Of a stretch of DNA of 64,000 bases, positions 8,317 through 16,442 are shown one piece after another. Both the position numbers and the translations under genes were made by a program. Positions within the stretch are counted from its first letter, which is position 1, and each line of letters opens with the position of its first letter. Source of the stretch: Hymenobacter negativus. GTDB lineage: Bacteria; Bacteroidota; Bacteroidia; Cytophagales; Hymenobacteraceae. Location: positions 213,710-277,709 of the forward strand of contig NZ_JAGETZ010000009.1 in the NCBI RefSeq assembly GCF_017571495.1. The letters are read 5' to 3'. The notes under the pieces were generated by a model. The model was not told the DNA's origin and ran no database searches. It was given only the letters and a program-made list of their open reading frames with translations.

Positions 8317-8768
8317 AATAAAATGCCGCGTAAAACAATAGCGCAAGAATTATATCTGCTATTGTTTAAGTCAAGCCAGCGCTAGCTGATTAGTGTAAAT
8401 AAACTTGAATTGATACGGGTGTTTATCGCGAAATTTTGTGTATTGTTGAAGTCTGATAATAGTTATAACATGCTGTGTCGCAAATTAACTATGTGTCTTT
8501 TAAATAAAGCTGTAAAATTATATAAAGCGCAGCTATAGACAGATGCTAAGCTATGATTGGCTTCAAGAAAATTCTCAATTATCAAACTTGTATTTTTGTG
8601 AATACTTGCGCTTAATTAAAGTATTTAATATACTTTCTTTAGTGAAATATTCACCAATTTGTACAAGTAATACTTTTGAAGAGGAAGCTGTTCTCTCAAT
8701 TTATTCTCTAACTGGCAATGGGAATAGATGAGAAAAAACTTTGATTTTTTACTTCCAGTGAAATAATT
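8317..8768. other. AT-rich region without a confident gene
   Basis: This ~450-bp stretch is far more AT-rich than its flanks. A plus-strand frame of 62 codons (8543-8731) has no recognisable features. On the minus strand, short open stretches follow the stop of the decayed YwqG-like gene in shifting frames (for example one reading SLEVKNQSFFSSIPIAS), so the region may be the further degraded 3' part of that gene. Confidence 0.5.
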
Positions 8769-9246
8769 TCATCCAGTATTACCTTTGTCTTCGATTAAGG
8801 ATAGGTCGAATATTTTCGGCAGATTTTCGGATTTTCTCTGGAAACTCGCAATTAGCTTTTCATCATAAAAAGAGTCCTCATGTTGCTTGATTGTGCGGAT
8901 TAAATCAGCGTTAGCTGATTCACTATAAGCCACTTTGCCTTTGCCAAGGTCAGTAAAAAATAGTAGCTGTCCGGATTTTGGCAGTAATCCTGTTAAGTCG
9001 AAGGGTAATACATCGGTTAAATTGAGCCGGTAGTTAAAACGCAGGTCTGTTGGGTGTTCTATTCCATTCGGCAAATCTATAATTGGGCCGCCTACTCTAG
9101 ATTTAACCTAGAGCAATATCTATCTTGGTGCGTTTGATAAAACTGCCCCGCTTCAGTATACATGAAATTTTAACTGAAGCAGGATAATACCTCATGGAAT
9201 CTGGGACAAGGCGAATAATAGCAAAGTCTGTTTCAAAGTGATTCAT
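8769..9246 (-). pseudogene. YwqG/DUF1963-like gene with an internal frameshift
   Basis: From an ATG at 9246 the frame reads MNHFETDFAIIRLVPDS and runs 47 codons to a TAA near 9106. The next frame continues without a start codon as VKSRVGGPIIDLPNGIEHP and FNYRLNLTDVLPFDLTG down to 8769. Joined, the order '...IDIAL | VKSRVGGPIIDLP... LLPKSGQLLFFTDL' follows the YwqG/DUF1963 pattern (SKxGGxPxLP, then INLxxLPP, LPxxGxLxFF). One indel at about 9108-9114 restores the frame. The reconstructed product is only ~155 residues, whereas YwqG proteins have about 250, so the 3' part is probably lost. The ATG overlaps the TGA of the upstream gene (ATGA), showing the original coupling. AT-rich relative to the operon. 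Confidence 0.5.
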
Positions 9247-9572
9247 GTTAGGCTACTATAGCTGTTTTTTAGACGTGTTTCTATTAGCCTTTTAACTTCT
9301 GTATTATTAGCAAGTAGCAAAATGCCGTATAATTCTTCGGCTGGAAGGCTTTCGGCGGCATGAACTAGTGCCCATTCCACTTCATAAGCAGATGTATCCG
9401 GCGGAGGACCCAAATTGATGAGAACAAGGGCGTGCGCAGGCTCCAAAGGTTTGGTAAGCTGCTGAAGTAAATGGTCAAACTCCTCGAGTAGAAATGTTGC
9501 CATCTCTGACATATCGCTGTCAGGCATTGGCCCTATTTTCTGGAGGCGGGCAACAATAGTGGTGTTATCCAC
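9243..9572 (-). CDS. Hypothetical 109-residue protein in the SWIM/MoxR operon
   Basis: I do not recognise the family. The GTG at 9572 (MDNTTIVARLQKIGP) overlaps the TAG of the MoxR gene by one base (TAGTG), so it is preferred over an in-frame start 28 codons upstream inside the MoxR gene. The protein is acidic and mostly helical: a segment with SEMATFLLEEFDHLLQQL is followed by ALVLINLGPPPDTSAYEVEW and a second helical pair ending IETRLKNSYSSLT. No signal peptide or membrane segment. Its stop overlaps the ATG of the decayed YwqG-like gene. Composition shifts towards AT compared with the ATPase gene. A small adaptor or immunity-type role is conceivable but unsupported. Confidence 0.65.
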   Translation of the reverse strand: MDNTTIVARLQKIGPMPDSDMSEMATFLLEEFDHLLQQLTKPLEPAHALVLINLGPPPDTSAYEVEWALVHAAESLPAEELYGILLLANNTEVKRLIETRLKNSYSSLT

Positions 9573-10657
9573 TACTCCACTACTTCCCGGCAGGCGCGGT
9601 ACAGGTCTTTCCAGCCTTCGCGCTCTTTCACCACAGTTTCGAGATATTCGAGCCACACCACGCGGTCGGGGGCGGGGTCCTTGATGACGGCACCGGTAAG
9701 GCCCGCAGCCAAGTCGTGGGCGCGCAGGGTGCCGTCGCCGAAGTAGGCGGCCAGGGCCAGGCCGGCGTTCATTACCGAAATGGCCTCGCCAGTGCTCAGC
9801 GTGCCAGTGGGCGACTTCAGCTTGGTCTTGCCGTTGTCGGTGACGCCGGCGCGCAGTTCGCGGAACACCGTAACGAGGCGGCTGATTTGCTCGAGCGCGG
9901 GGGCTTCGACGGGCAGCTGCAAGGCTTTGCCTTGCTTGGCCACGCGGGTTTGCACGATGTGGACTTCCTCGGCTAGGGTGGCGGGCAGGGGCAGCACCAC
10001 GGCGTTGAAGCGGCGGCGCAGGGCGCTGCTGAGCTCGTTCACGCCGCGGTCGCGGTCGTTGGCGGTGGCGATGACGTTGAAGCCCTGCGTGGCCTGGATT
10101 TCGGTGCTGAGCTCAGGGATGGGCAGCACTTTTTCGGAGAGCATGGTGAGCAGCGTGTCCTGCACATCGGAGGGAATGCGGGTGAGCTCTTCGATGCGCA
10201 CAAGCTGGCCGGTTTCCATGCCTTTGTAGAGCGGGCTGGGCACCAGCGCGCCTAGCGAAGGGCCTTCGGCGAGCAGGCGGGCGTAGTTCCAGGAGTAGCG
10301 CAGGCTGTCTTCGGCGGTGCCGGCCGTGCCCTGCACCAGCAGGTTGGTGTGCCCGCTGATGGCGGCCGTGAGGTGCTCGCTCACCCAGCTTTTGGCCGTG
10401 CCCGGCACGCCCAGCAGCAGCAGGGCGCGGTCGGTGGCCAAGGTGGCCACGGCAATTTCCATTAGCCGCCGCTGGCCGATGTACTTGGGCTCGATTTCGA
10501 AGCCATTATCGAGCTTGCCGCCCAGCAGGTACGTCACCACGGCCCAGGGCGAGAGCTGCCAGCCGGGCGGCTTGGGGCGGCTGTCGACGGCTTTGAGGGC
10601 GGCGAGCTCTTCGGCGTAGAGGTCTTCGGCGTGAGGACGGAGCAGGGTGGGGGTCAT
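9572..10657 (-). CDS. MoxR-type AAA+ ATPase of the SWIM/DUF5691 cluster
   Basis: A 361-residue AAA+ ATPase. Walker A is GVPGTAKS (83-90), the Walker B position reads RIEEL (154-158, with Glu-Glu in place of Asp-Glu), sensor 1 is Asn200 in VIATANDRDRG, and the arginine finger region is RRRF (214-217). The segments QGTAGTAEDSLRYSWNYARLLAEGP and KSPTGTLSTGEAISV are typical of the MoxR subfamily (E. coli YehL type) that neighbours SWIM, DUF5691, DUF5682 and VWA genes. Such ATPases remodel or load client proteins, usually together with a VWA partner. Here the gene follows the SWIM-DUF5691 fusion after 67 bp, but no DUF5682 or VWA gene follows. Confidence 0.88.
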   Translation of the reverse strand: MTPTLLRPHAEDLYAEELAALKAVDSRPKPPGWQLSPWAVVTYLLGGKLDNGFEIEPKYIGQRRLMEIAVATLATDRALLLLGVPGTAKSWVSEHLTAAISGHTNLLVQGTAGTAEDSLRYSWNYARLLAEGPSLGALVPSPLYKGMETGQLVRIEELTRIPSDVQDTLLTMLSEKVLPIPELSTEIQATQGFNVIATANDRDRGVNELSSALRRRFNAVVLPLPATLAEEVHIVQTRVAKQGKALQLPVEAPALEQISRLVTVFRELRAGVTDNGKTKLKSPTGTLSTGEAISVMNAGLALAAYFGDGTLRAHDLAAGLTGAVIKDPAPDRVVWLEYLETVVKEREGWKDLYRACREVVE

Positions 10658-10724
10658 AGTTTTTTGAGGTATGAGGATGGAAAGGTGTGAGGATAGGAGT
10701 TGGGGTCGACAGAACGTCGTACCA

Positions 10725-13700
10725 TCACTCGCTCAGTGAGGCCTCTAATTCGGCCTGGAAGCGGAGGATATCAACAAAAGCATGGAGCTGGGGCTGCAGA
10801 ACGATGTTGGGCTCGACAATGGCTTCGATGCGCTCAATGACCCACGCGATATCGGCCGGGGCGATGGCGGGGGCTACGGTTTGGGGCAGCAGCCAGGCGA
10901 GCTGGCGCAGCTCATGGATGGGCTCGGTGGGTGAGGCGGATGGCGCAAGTTTATTGGCCAGAGCTTTCACAACGGCATAGGCCAGGGCCCGCGGCCAGGG
11001 CGCAGGCACAAAGCCAATGTCGGCAGTCCAGCCCGGCGCTTGCTGGAGCACGCGCCGCAGCACGGGCTCCAGCAAACAGGCTTGCTGGTCGGCTGGGGTG
11101 AGCAGAGCCGCCAGCGCAACCCAATCGATGCCCTGCTCACTATTGGCCTTGGCCAAGGCGGGTCGCTTCTCCATCCAGAGTTCCACAAAGGCAGCGGCAA
11201 AGGCGGCATCGTGGTGCAGCAGGGTGCTTTGGGCCCAGGCCGAGAGCAGCGGCAGGGCCCATTCCGAATCCAGGGCGGCGGCCAGTAGTTCAGGCGGCGT
11301 CAGGTTGAGGTGGGCGGTCCAGTGGTGGGGCGGCAGCAGGGCCAGCAAGTTGGCCAGGCGGGCGGTGGCGGGGCCTATGGTGGCTTTAGAATTCGTCCCG
11401 TACGGCGACAGGAAGCGCGCGTTTTTCTCCTCAATGCCATCGAGCAGCCAGGACTTATCCCACGTATCGGGCAGGGTAATTTCCAGGCTGGCTTTGCCCA
11501 GGCCCAATAGCTTGCGCTTGGCTGAGAGGAGCGGTGTGGCCCGCGCCCACAGCCGCTCGGTGAGCGCCGCGCCGGGTAGTTGCACCAGCAGCTCGGTGGC
11601 CAGGCGGCGCACCTCCTGCCCCCGGGCCTTGAGCAGGGCCTCCAGCATCGGCTCCACATCGGGGTGCAGGTGCTGCGCCAAAATTTCCAGGAAGGCCTCC
11701 TGCGCCTTGGCCGGCTCGGTGGGCAGGGCGGCCAGCAGTAGGGCCCGGGCTTCGTCGGGAGCCTGAGCGAAGCGCTCGGTGAGCCAGGCGCGGCGCTGGA
11801 CCAGCGTGCCGGTTTCCCAAGTGGCGGTTTCGGGGCTGTCCGGGGTTGGCAGGGAAGCGCCGTCCGTGAGTTTGGCCCATTCGGGGTTCAGGCCGGCCAG
11901 CCAGTGGCCCCGGCTGCCCAGCACGGGGGCCAGCGCCGCCCGTGTTTTGGTGGAGTAGCCGGCCTGATGGAGCAGCGGCACCAGCAGCGCCGGTGGCACC
12001 AGCCGGTCGCGGGCAGCCAGGCGGGTGAGGTAGTCGGGCAGTAAGTCCAGGTGCAGGCCGTTGACGAGCATCTGGTGCAGGTGGTCGGTGCCTTTCGGGC
12101 CAATGACGGGCAGCAGCTCGGGCGGAGCGGGTGTCAGGGGCGGCCCGGCGGCGGCAACGGGCTGGTGGCCGGCTTTGCGCATCAGGGCGAGCGTGCCAGC
12201 CGCCAGCAGGAGCTGCTGCTCGGGCGAGGCCGCGGGCGTAGGGAAAGCGGGAATGGTTTCACCGCTCTGACGGGTGCCGAGCAGGGCCACGCGCAGTAGC
12301 TGAGCGCCGTTTGCCTCATCCCCCGGCCCCCTTTCCCGCGGAGAGGAGGAGCCGAACGATTCCGGTCCAACGTCGTCCGGCTTCCCTTCTCCGCGGGAGA
12401 GGAAGCTGGGAGGTGAGGTCTCGCCCGCACCGTCCGGCGCCCAGCTGGTAAGCGGGCGAAAAGCCCGGCCATCCCATTCGCCAAAAAGCGTGACCGGCTG
12501 GCCACCGCTTTCGGCCAGCAGCTGCCAGCCGAAATCTTCATCCGCGAGACGCAGGGGCAGGATACCCGGCTCGGTGGCGTGGTGCAGCTGCCAGCTGCCA
12601 TCGGGAAGCGGGGCGGGCAGCACCTGGCTGAGGGTGGCCGGCCACTCGCGCAGCCAGGGCTGGCGGGCCAGCGCATCAGCATAGTCATGCAGCAACTGGC
12701 TGATGGGTTGGCCTGCTGGCATGGCGTTGGACGGTACCGTGCCGTCAAACTTTATGTGGACCGGGGCCGCCCGTAGGGGTAGCAAGCCAGGGTAAAAAGC
12801 CAGCTCGCCGAGGTAGCTGCCCTGCGGGATAAACGGCGAGTTGAAGGGCATCCCGCCAAAGGAAAATTCCAGCACCAGCGCCGTGCGGCCGGTATTGCGC
12901 CCGCTCAGCCAGGTGCGGCGAGCGGTAAGGCGGTCTTCTTCCCACACAAACTGGCCCAGCACGCGCCAGGTATCAGCTACGGGTGTGGCGTTGGCAATTA
13001 AGTCGTCTTTTTTAAGGTTGACGCCGACCATCTGAAGAACTTCCGGCCGGGCATCGGGGCTGAGGTGAGGCAGGTTCTGGAAGGCGCGAACCAGCAGGTA
13101 CAGCTCGCCGAGGCGGCCGAGCAGCCGCGGTGGCCAGTCGGGGAGGGAGTGGCGCAGGGTGGCCAGCTCGCGCAAGGTGCTGGCCAGGCCGGGCAACTGG
13201 TTATCGACCAGCCGGGCCGCCTGGCCTTCCCAGAACCGGTCCGACTGCTGGTCGAGGGTGGCGAGGCCGGCGCGCATCAGGTCTTCGAGCCAGGCCGCGA
13301 GGTCGTCGGCGCCATTGGCCATGCGGGCCAGTCGCTTGGGGTCGACGGTGATGCCGCCGGGCTGTGCCGCCGCAGCCGGCGCCGCGGTGGCCACATCCGT
13401 TTCGAAAAGCGTGGCCGCACCGGCTGGTCCTTCAGCCGTTGGCAACTCTGAGGCCGGCGCTTTGGCAGCTTTTGCGGCTGGCGCAACCGCTTTTTCGGCT
13501 TTCTTCTCCTGGGTTTGCTGCCGTTTTCCCAGCCACTCATTTAGCCAGACCGGAGGCGTACTTCCCGATAGCAAATCTGGTTGCCGGGCCATGAGCAGGA
13601 GCAGGCCCGCCCCATGCTTGCAAGGAAATACCCGGCTCGGGCAGCTGCACTTGAAGGCCGGTTCTGTCAGGTCGATGCCGGTGAGGTAGGGCTTGGAGCC

Positions 13701-13844
13701 GCTGCCGGCGCACTCGCCCCAGGCGGCGGTATCGGTGCGGCCCAGGTTGGCCCATTTGGTGGGTTTGGCCAGCTCCTGGCCCCGTTTCAGGGTGCCGGAG
13801 TCGGTGATGAGGGACTGGGCTTGCGCTTCGGTGAAGGAAATCAT
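10725..13844 (-). CDS. Fused SWIM zinc-finger and DUF5691 protein
   Basis: A 1039-residue protein. The N-terminal SWIM zinc finger has Cys66, Cys68, Cys75 and His77 (KCSCPSRVFPCKHG), the CxC...CxH pattern that binds zinc and mediates DNA or protein contact. An Ala/Pro linker follows (~115-165), then the usual SWIM-protein body to ~470. From ~515 the sequence QLLRVALLGTRQSG starts a DUF5691 region, continuing with ARDRLVPPALLVPLL and GSRGHWLAGLNPEW, an alpha-helical repeat-like domain. In most genomes these are two neighbouring genes; here they are one frame. Residues ~475-510 at the junction come from a palindromic repeat element (12313-12420). It is first in the operon with the MoxR ATPase. 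Confidence 0.85.
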   Translation of the reverse strand: MISFTEAQAQSLITDSGTLKRGQELAKPTKWANLGRTDTAAWGECAGSGSKPYLTGIDLTEPAFKCSCPSRVFPCKHGAGLLLLMARQPDLLSGSTPPVWLNEWLGKRQQTQEKKAEKAVAPAAKAAKAPASELPTAEGPAGAATLFETDVATAAPAAAAQPGGITVDPKRLARMANGADDLAAWLEDLMRAGLATLDQQSDRFWEGQAARLVDNQLPGLASTLRELATLRHSLPDWPPRLLGRLGELYLLVRAFQNLPHLSPDARPEVLQMVGVNLKKDDLIANATPVADTWRVLGQFVWEEDRLTARRTWLSGRNTGRTALVLEFSFGGMPFNSPFIPQGSYLGELAFYPGLLPLRAAPVHIKFDGTVPSNAMPAGQPISQLLHDYADALARQPWLREWPATLSQVLPAPLPDGSWQLHHATEPGILPLRLADEDFGWQLLAESGGQPVTLFGEWDGRAFRPLTSWAPDGAGETSPPSFLSRGEGKPDDVGPESFGSSSPRERGPGDEANGAQLLRVALLGTRQSGETIPAFPTPAASPEQQLLLAAGTLALMRKAGHQPVAAAGPPLTPAPPELLPVIGPKGTDHLHQMLVNGLHLDLLPDYLTRLAARDRLVPPALLVPLLHQAGYSTKTRAALAPVLGSRGHWLAGLNPEWAKLTDGASLPTPDSPETATWETGTLVQRRAWLTERFAQAPDEARALLLAALPTEPAKAQEAFLEILAQHLHPDVEPMLEALLKARGQEVRRLATELLVQLPGAALTERLWARATPLLSAKRKLLGLGKASLEITLPDTWDKSWLLDGIEEKNARFLSPYGTNSKATIGPATARLANLLALLPPHHWTAHLNLTPPELLAAALDSEWALPLLSAWAQSTLLHHDAAFAAAFVELWMEKRPALAKANSEQGIDWVALAALLTPADQQACLLEPVLRRVLQQAPGWTADIGFVPAPWPRALAYAVVKALANKLAPSASPTEPIHELRQLAWLLPQTVAPAIAPADIAWVIERIEAIVEPNIVLQPQLHAFVDILRFQAELEASLSE
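12313..12420. repeat. REP-like palindromic element inside the SWIM-DUF5691 gene
   Basis: The segment folds as nested inverted repeats: outer arms CCTCATCCCCCGG (from 12314) and AGCTGGGAGGTGAGG (to 12418), inner arms TTTCCCGCGGAGAGG (from 12332) and CTTCTCCGCGGGAGAGG (from 12386). It is read in frame as low-complexity residues (SFLSRGEGKP, SSPRERGPGD) between the SWIM and DUF5691 domains. Such CCCC/GAGAGG palindromes are normally intergenic. Confidence 0.7.
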
Positions 13845-13935
13845 GCGGGCAGGGTAGGGCCCAAATGTAGTGGGGAATTTCCAGGTTCAGCGGCCGAAAA
13901 TGGAACATCATGCTCATCTGGTGTCCGCGCAGCCA

Positions 13936-13986
13936 AAGCATCTCTCCCGCTTGGTTGAACTGATTACTCACGCGGTAGAGATGCTT
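13936..13986. repeat. Dispersed hairpin repeat (AAGCATCTC type)
   Basis: Arms 13936-13950 and 13972-13986 pair over 15 positions with one mismatch. The core AAGCATCT/AGATGCTT is shared with the hairpin at 60868-60968. It lies between the Imm51-like gene and the SWIM-DUF5691 gene, which are in the same orientation. Confidence 0.6.
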
Positions 13987-14035
13987 CGACAAGCTCAGCA
14001 GGAAGGCCTTTTTAAATCGTCTGATTAGAAGCTGC

Positions 14036-14395
14036 TCAGGCAAAAAAGTCGTCTGGGTCGGCTTGGCTGAGGTACTTCTGCAAGTGCGGCAGGGTGTCGA
14101 AATGCGGCAGCACGCAGGCCATAAAATCGGCCACGGCCACCGGGCCGCTGGCGTAGGCCACAAACGTGTGCCCGCCCTCGGCAAACTCCAGCTCCTCCAG
14201 CAGCTTGGGCTGCTTTTCCTCAATAATGGTTTCAATGTGCTCCACCCAGGAGTCGGCCGTGCCCCCGAAGCCGTAGTTCTGAAACAGCGCGTAATAGGCT
14301 TCCAGACCGCCTACATCGGCAAAAATGAGCAGCTGGTATTCGGGCATGACGGCGGCCGGAGCGGCCGTGACCTGGAAGGGAAAGGTGGCAGACAT
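14036..14395 (-). CDS. Small protein resembling Imm51 immunity proteins
   Basis: A 119-residue protein; the ATG at 14395 (MSATFPFQVTAAP) is preferred to an in-frame upstream start that would overlap the photolyase stop region. The central and C-terminal parts (GFGGTADSWVEHIETIIEEK, then EELEFAEGGHTFVAYAS) follow the order seen in Imm51-family proteins: a GxGyxW-like turn, a helix, then an 'E-F-DPE-FxAYxxD' strand pair. This is a visual resemblance only. No signal peptide. The gene is 53 nt downstream of the cryptochrome gene. No polymorphic toxin gene lies next to it, so if it is an Imm51 homolog it may be an orphan immunity gene or have an unrelated task. Confidence 0.55.
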   Translation of the reverse strand: MSATFPFQVTAAPAAVMPEYQLLIFADVGGLEAYYALFQNYGFGGTADSWVEHIETIIEEKQPKLLEELEFAEGGHTFVAYASGPVAVADFMACVLPHFDTLPHLQKYLSQADPDDFFA

Positions 14396-14448
14396 ACGGC
14401 GAAGGTACGGTGGCCGGGGAGCGTCGTCCTCGCCGAAGGCAACCCGCA

Positions 14449-15768
14449 CTACCCGGCCCAGGTGCGCACGTAGCGGCCCTGCGGGTCGTAGCGCCGGGCC
14501 TGCTGGGCCACGTCGAAGGCGGTGTCGCGCACGTCGGTGCCGGTGCCGGCGATGTACTTCCAGTTGCCCCAGTTCGAGGCGGCGTCGTGGTCGATAAGCT
14601 GGTGCTCAAACCAAGCCGCACCCCAGCGCCAGTCCTGGTGCAGGTCGTGGATGAGGTAGCTCGCCACGTTCTGCCGGCCCCGGTTGCTCATGAAGCCGGT
14701 GGCATCCAGCTCCCGCATGTTGGCGTCCACGAAGGCGTTGCCGGTGCGGCCGGCGGCCCAGTCTTCAAACACCGCCCGGTCGGGCTGAGTGGGCTTGGGC
14801 TGCTGGTCGCGCAGACCGCGCCAGCGAAAGAAATCCGGCCCGGCTTTTTGGGCCAGCAAGCGGAAATAGTCGCGCCACAGCAGCTCCAGCCGCAGCTGCA
14901 TAGCGCCCTTGCTACGAGCGCCGTGGGTGGCATCGTAGGCATCGATGGCTGTCCAAATCTGCCGGGCCGAGAGGCTGCCATTGGCCAGCCAGGGCGAAAA
15001 CTTGGTGCTAAAGGCCTCGCCCAGCATTTGGTTGCGGGTATCGTCGTAGCGGCCAATGAGGTGGCGCTCGACGGCGTAGTCATGCAGGCGCGCCAGGCCA
15101 GCGGTTTCGCCGCCACCCAACGCGGGCAGCGCCGAGCGGCGGTCGGGCCGAACACGCACCAGCGACGGCTGGCCAAGTTTCGCGGCAATTAAATCAGCAG
15201 TGGGCAGGTCCGCCGGAGCAAAGTCCACCGGCAGCGGCGGCAGCTGGCGCGGGGCCAGCCGGGCCGGTCGCACGCTCATCTTCGAAGCCACGTCAAACCG
15301 AAACTTGCTGAAGGAAAACGGCAAATTACCGATGGGAATGGGCAAGTCGGCGGGGTGCAGCAGCGTCAGGGTTTCGAAGCGGTGCAGCGGAATGGTGGGG
15401 CCGAGGGCAGCCTGCACGGCAGCTTCGGCGGCTTGTTCCTCGGTGGTGTGCTCGGTACTGGTGTACGCGGCCCGGGCCCCCAATTGCCGGGCCAGGGCCG
15501 GCAGCTCAGTTTCGGGGCGGCCCACTACGAAGTGAATGCTAGAGCCCAGCGCGGCGTAGCGGCCCTGCAAGTCCGCCAGGGTTTCGAGCAGGAAAGCGAG
15601 GCGGTGCGGGCCAGTGCGCGGCAGGCCCAAATAAGCATCAGGGCCAAACGCCACGGGGTCAAAGCAGTACACCGGCACCAGGGCGGTGGTGCCATCAGAC
15701 ACGGCGGTGGCCAGGGCTTCGTTGTCGTGCAGGCGCAGGTCGTTGCGCAGCCAGTAGATTGCAGTCAT
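14449..15768 (-). CDS. DASH-type cryptochrome/photolyase
   Basis: A 439-residue protein starting MTAIYWLRNDLRLHDNEAL, the photolyase N-terminal alpha/beta domain. The FAD domain follows: LRLELLWRDYFRLLAQKAG, TGNAFVDANMRELDATGFMSNRG, and SNWGNWKYIAGTGTDVRD, ending YDPQGRYVRTW. The segment QNVASYLIHDLHQDWRWGAAWFE is typical of the DASH class, which repairs cyclobutane pyrimidine dimers, mainly in single-stranded DNA, using blue light. The length fits bacterial DASH proteins without the C-terminal extension. No carotenoid genes, often its neighbours, are in the window. Confidence 0.9.
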   Translation of the reverse strand: MTAIYWLRNDLRLHDNEALATAVSDGTTALVPVYCFDPVAFGPDAYLGLPRTGPHRLAFLLETLADLQGRYAALGSSIHFVVGRPETELPALARQLGARAAYTSTEHTTEEQAAEAAVQAALGPTIPLHRFETLTLLHPADLPIPIGNLPFSFSKFRFDVASKMSVRPARLAPRQLPPLPVDFAPADLPTADLIAAKLGQPSLVRVRPDRRSALPALGGGETAGLARLHDYAVERHLIGRYDDTRNQMLGEAFSTKFSPWLANGSLSARQIWTAIDAYDATHGARSKGAMQLRLELLWRDYFRLLAQKAGPDFFRWRGLRDQQPKPTQPDRAVFEDWAAGRTGNAFVDANMRELDATGFMSNRGRQNVASYLIHDLHQDWRWGAAWFEHQLIDHDAASNWGNWKYIAGTGTDVRDTAFDVAQQARRYDPQGRYVRTWAG

Positions 15769-15841
15769 GCAGACAGGTTAAGCGGGTTTTCATGCTAACA
15801 AGTGTCAGCCACTTTCTTCCTGTAAACCGACCCAATGCTGC

Positions 15842-16438
15842 CTACTTCCGTCGCCGGCGTACCAGCAGCAGGCCCACGCAGGCCAGCGCCAGCCCGGCAA
15901 TGAGCACGTCGCGCACGAAGTGGCCTTGCTTGGCTTCGGCCACTTCCGCTTCCAGGTTGCGCAGTTTGGTGAGCTGCTGCTTTTCGCGCTCACGCAGGTT
16001 TTGAGCTTCACTCTCCAGCTCGGCGAGGCGCTGGGACGTGAGGTTGCGGTCGTCGCGCGAGCTGGTTTCGAGGTGGGTAGTGGTTGCGGCCAGCCGGGCC
16101 GAAGTAGTAGTGGCTTTTTGGGTCGTCTCGTTGAGCACGTCCACAATCTGCTGGTCCTTGTCCACAATGCCTTGCAAGGCATCCACCACTTCCTGCAGGT
16201 CCTTTTTAGAGGGCTTATTGCCGAACAGGCTATGGCGCTGAGCACTGGCCTCGGCGTAGCGCCGGGTGAGCACGGCCCGCTCGCGCAGCAGGCCGGGCAG
16301 GCGGCTGTCGGGCGTCAGGGCCGGCTCCTGGGCGGCTGCCGAAACATGTATTAATAGCGCTGTTGCCGCGAAAAAAAAGCGAAACAATGGGCGACGTGTA
16401 GTTCTTTGCAGGCTGAAAGACAAGTGTGAAAACGGCAT
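15842..16438 (-). CDS. Secreted coiled-coil protein with C-terminal membrane anchor
   Basis: A 198-residue protein of unknown function. From the ATG at 16438 it has a leader with basic residues and a hydrophobic core ending near VSAAAQ, a long coiled coil rich in Gln, Glu, Ala and Thr (about 60-170, for example RLAELESEAQNLREREKQQ), and a C-terminal transmembrane helix followed by RRRRK. This places the coiled coil in the periplasm, anchored at its C-terminus in the inner membrane. A second ATG at 16444 would overlap the start of the divergent lipoprotein gene. The two starts are almost back to back, so each promoter must lie inside the neighbouring gene. Confidence 0.65.
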   Translation of the reverse strand: MPFSHLSFSLQRTTRRPLFRFFFAATALLIHVSAAAQEPALTPDSRLPGLLRERAVLTRRYAEASAQRHSLFGNKPSKKDLQEVVDALQGIVDKDQQIVDVLNETTQKATTTSARLAATTTHLETSSRDDRNLTSQRLAELESEAQNLREREKQQLTKLRNLEAEVAEAKQGHFVRDVLIAGLALACVGLLLVRRRRK

Positions 16439-16442
16439 TGGC

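Noticed and set aside
8543..8731. 62-codon plus-strand frame in the AT-rich patch
   Set aside because: No recognisable features, no promoter, and the region looks like decayed minus-strand coding DNA.
12313..12420. Insertion sequence interpretation of the in-gene palindrome
   Set aside because: No transposase, no terminal repeats with target-site duplication, and the reading frame is kept; a REP-like element fits better.
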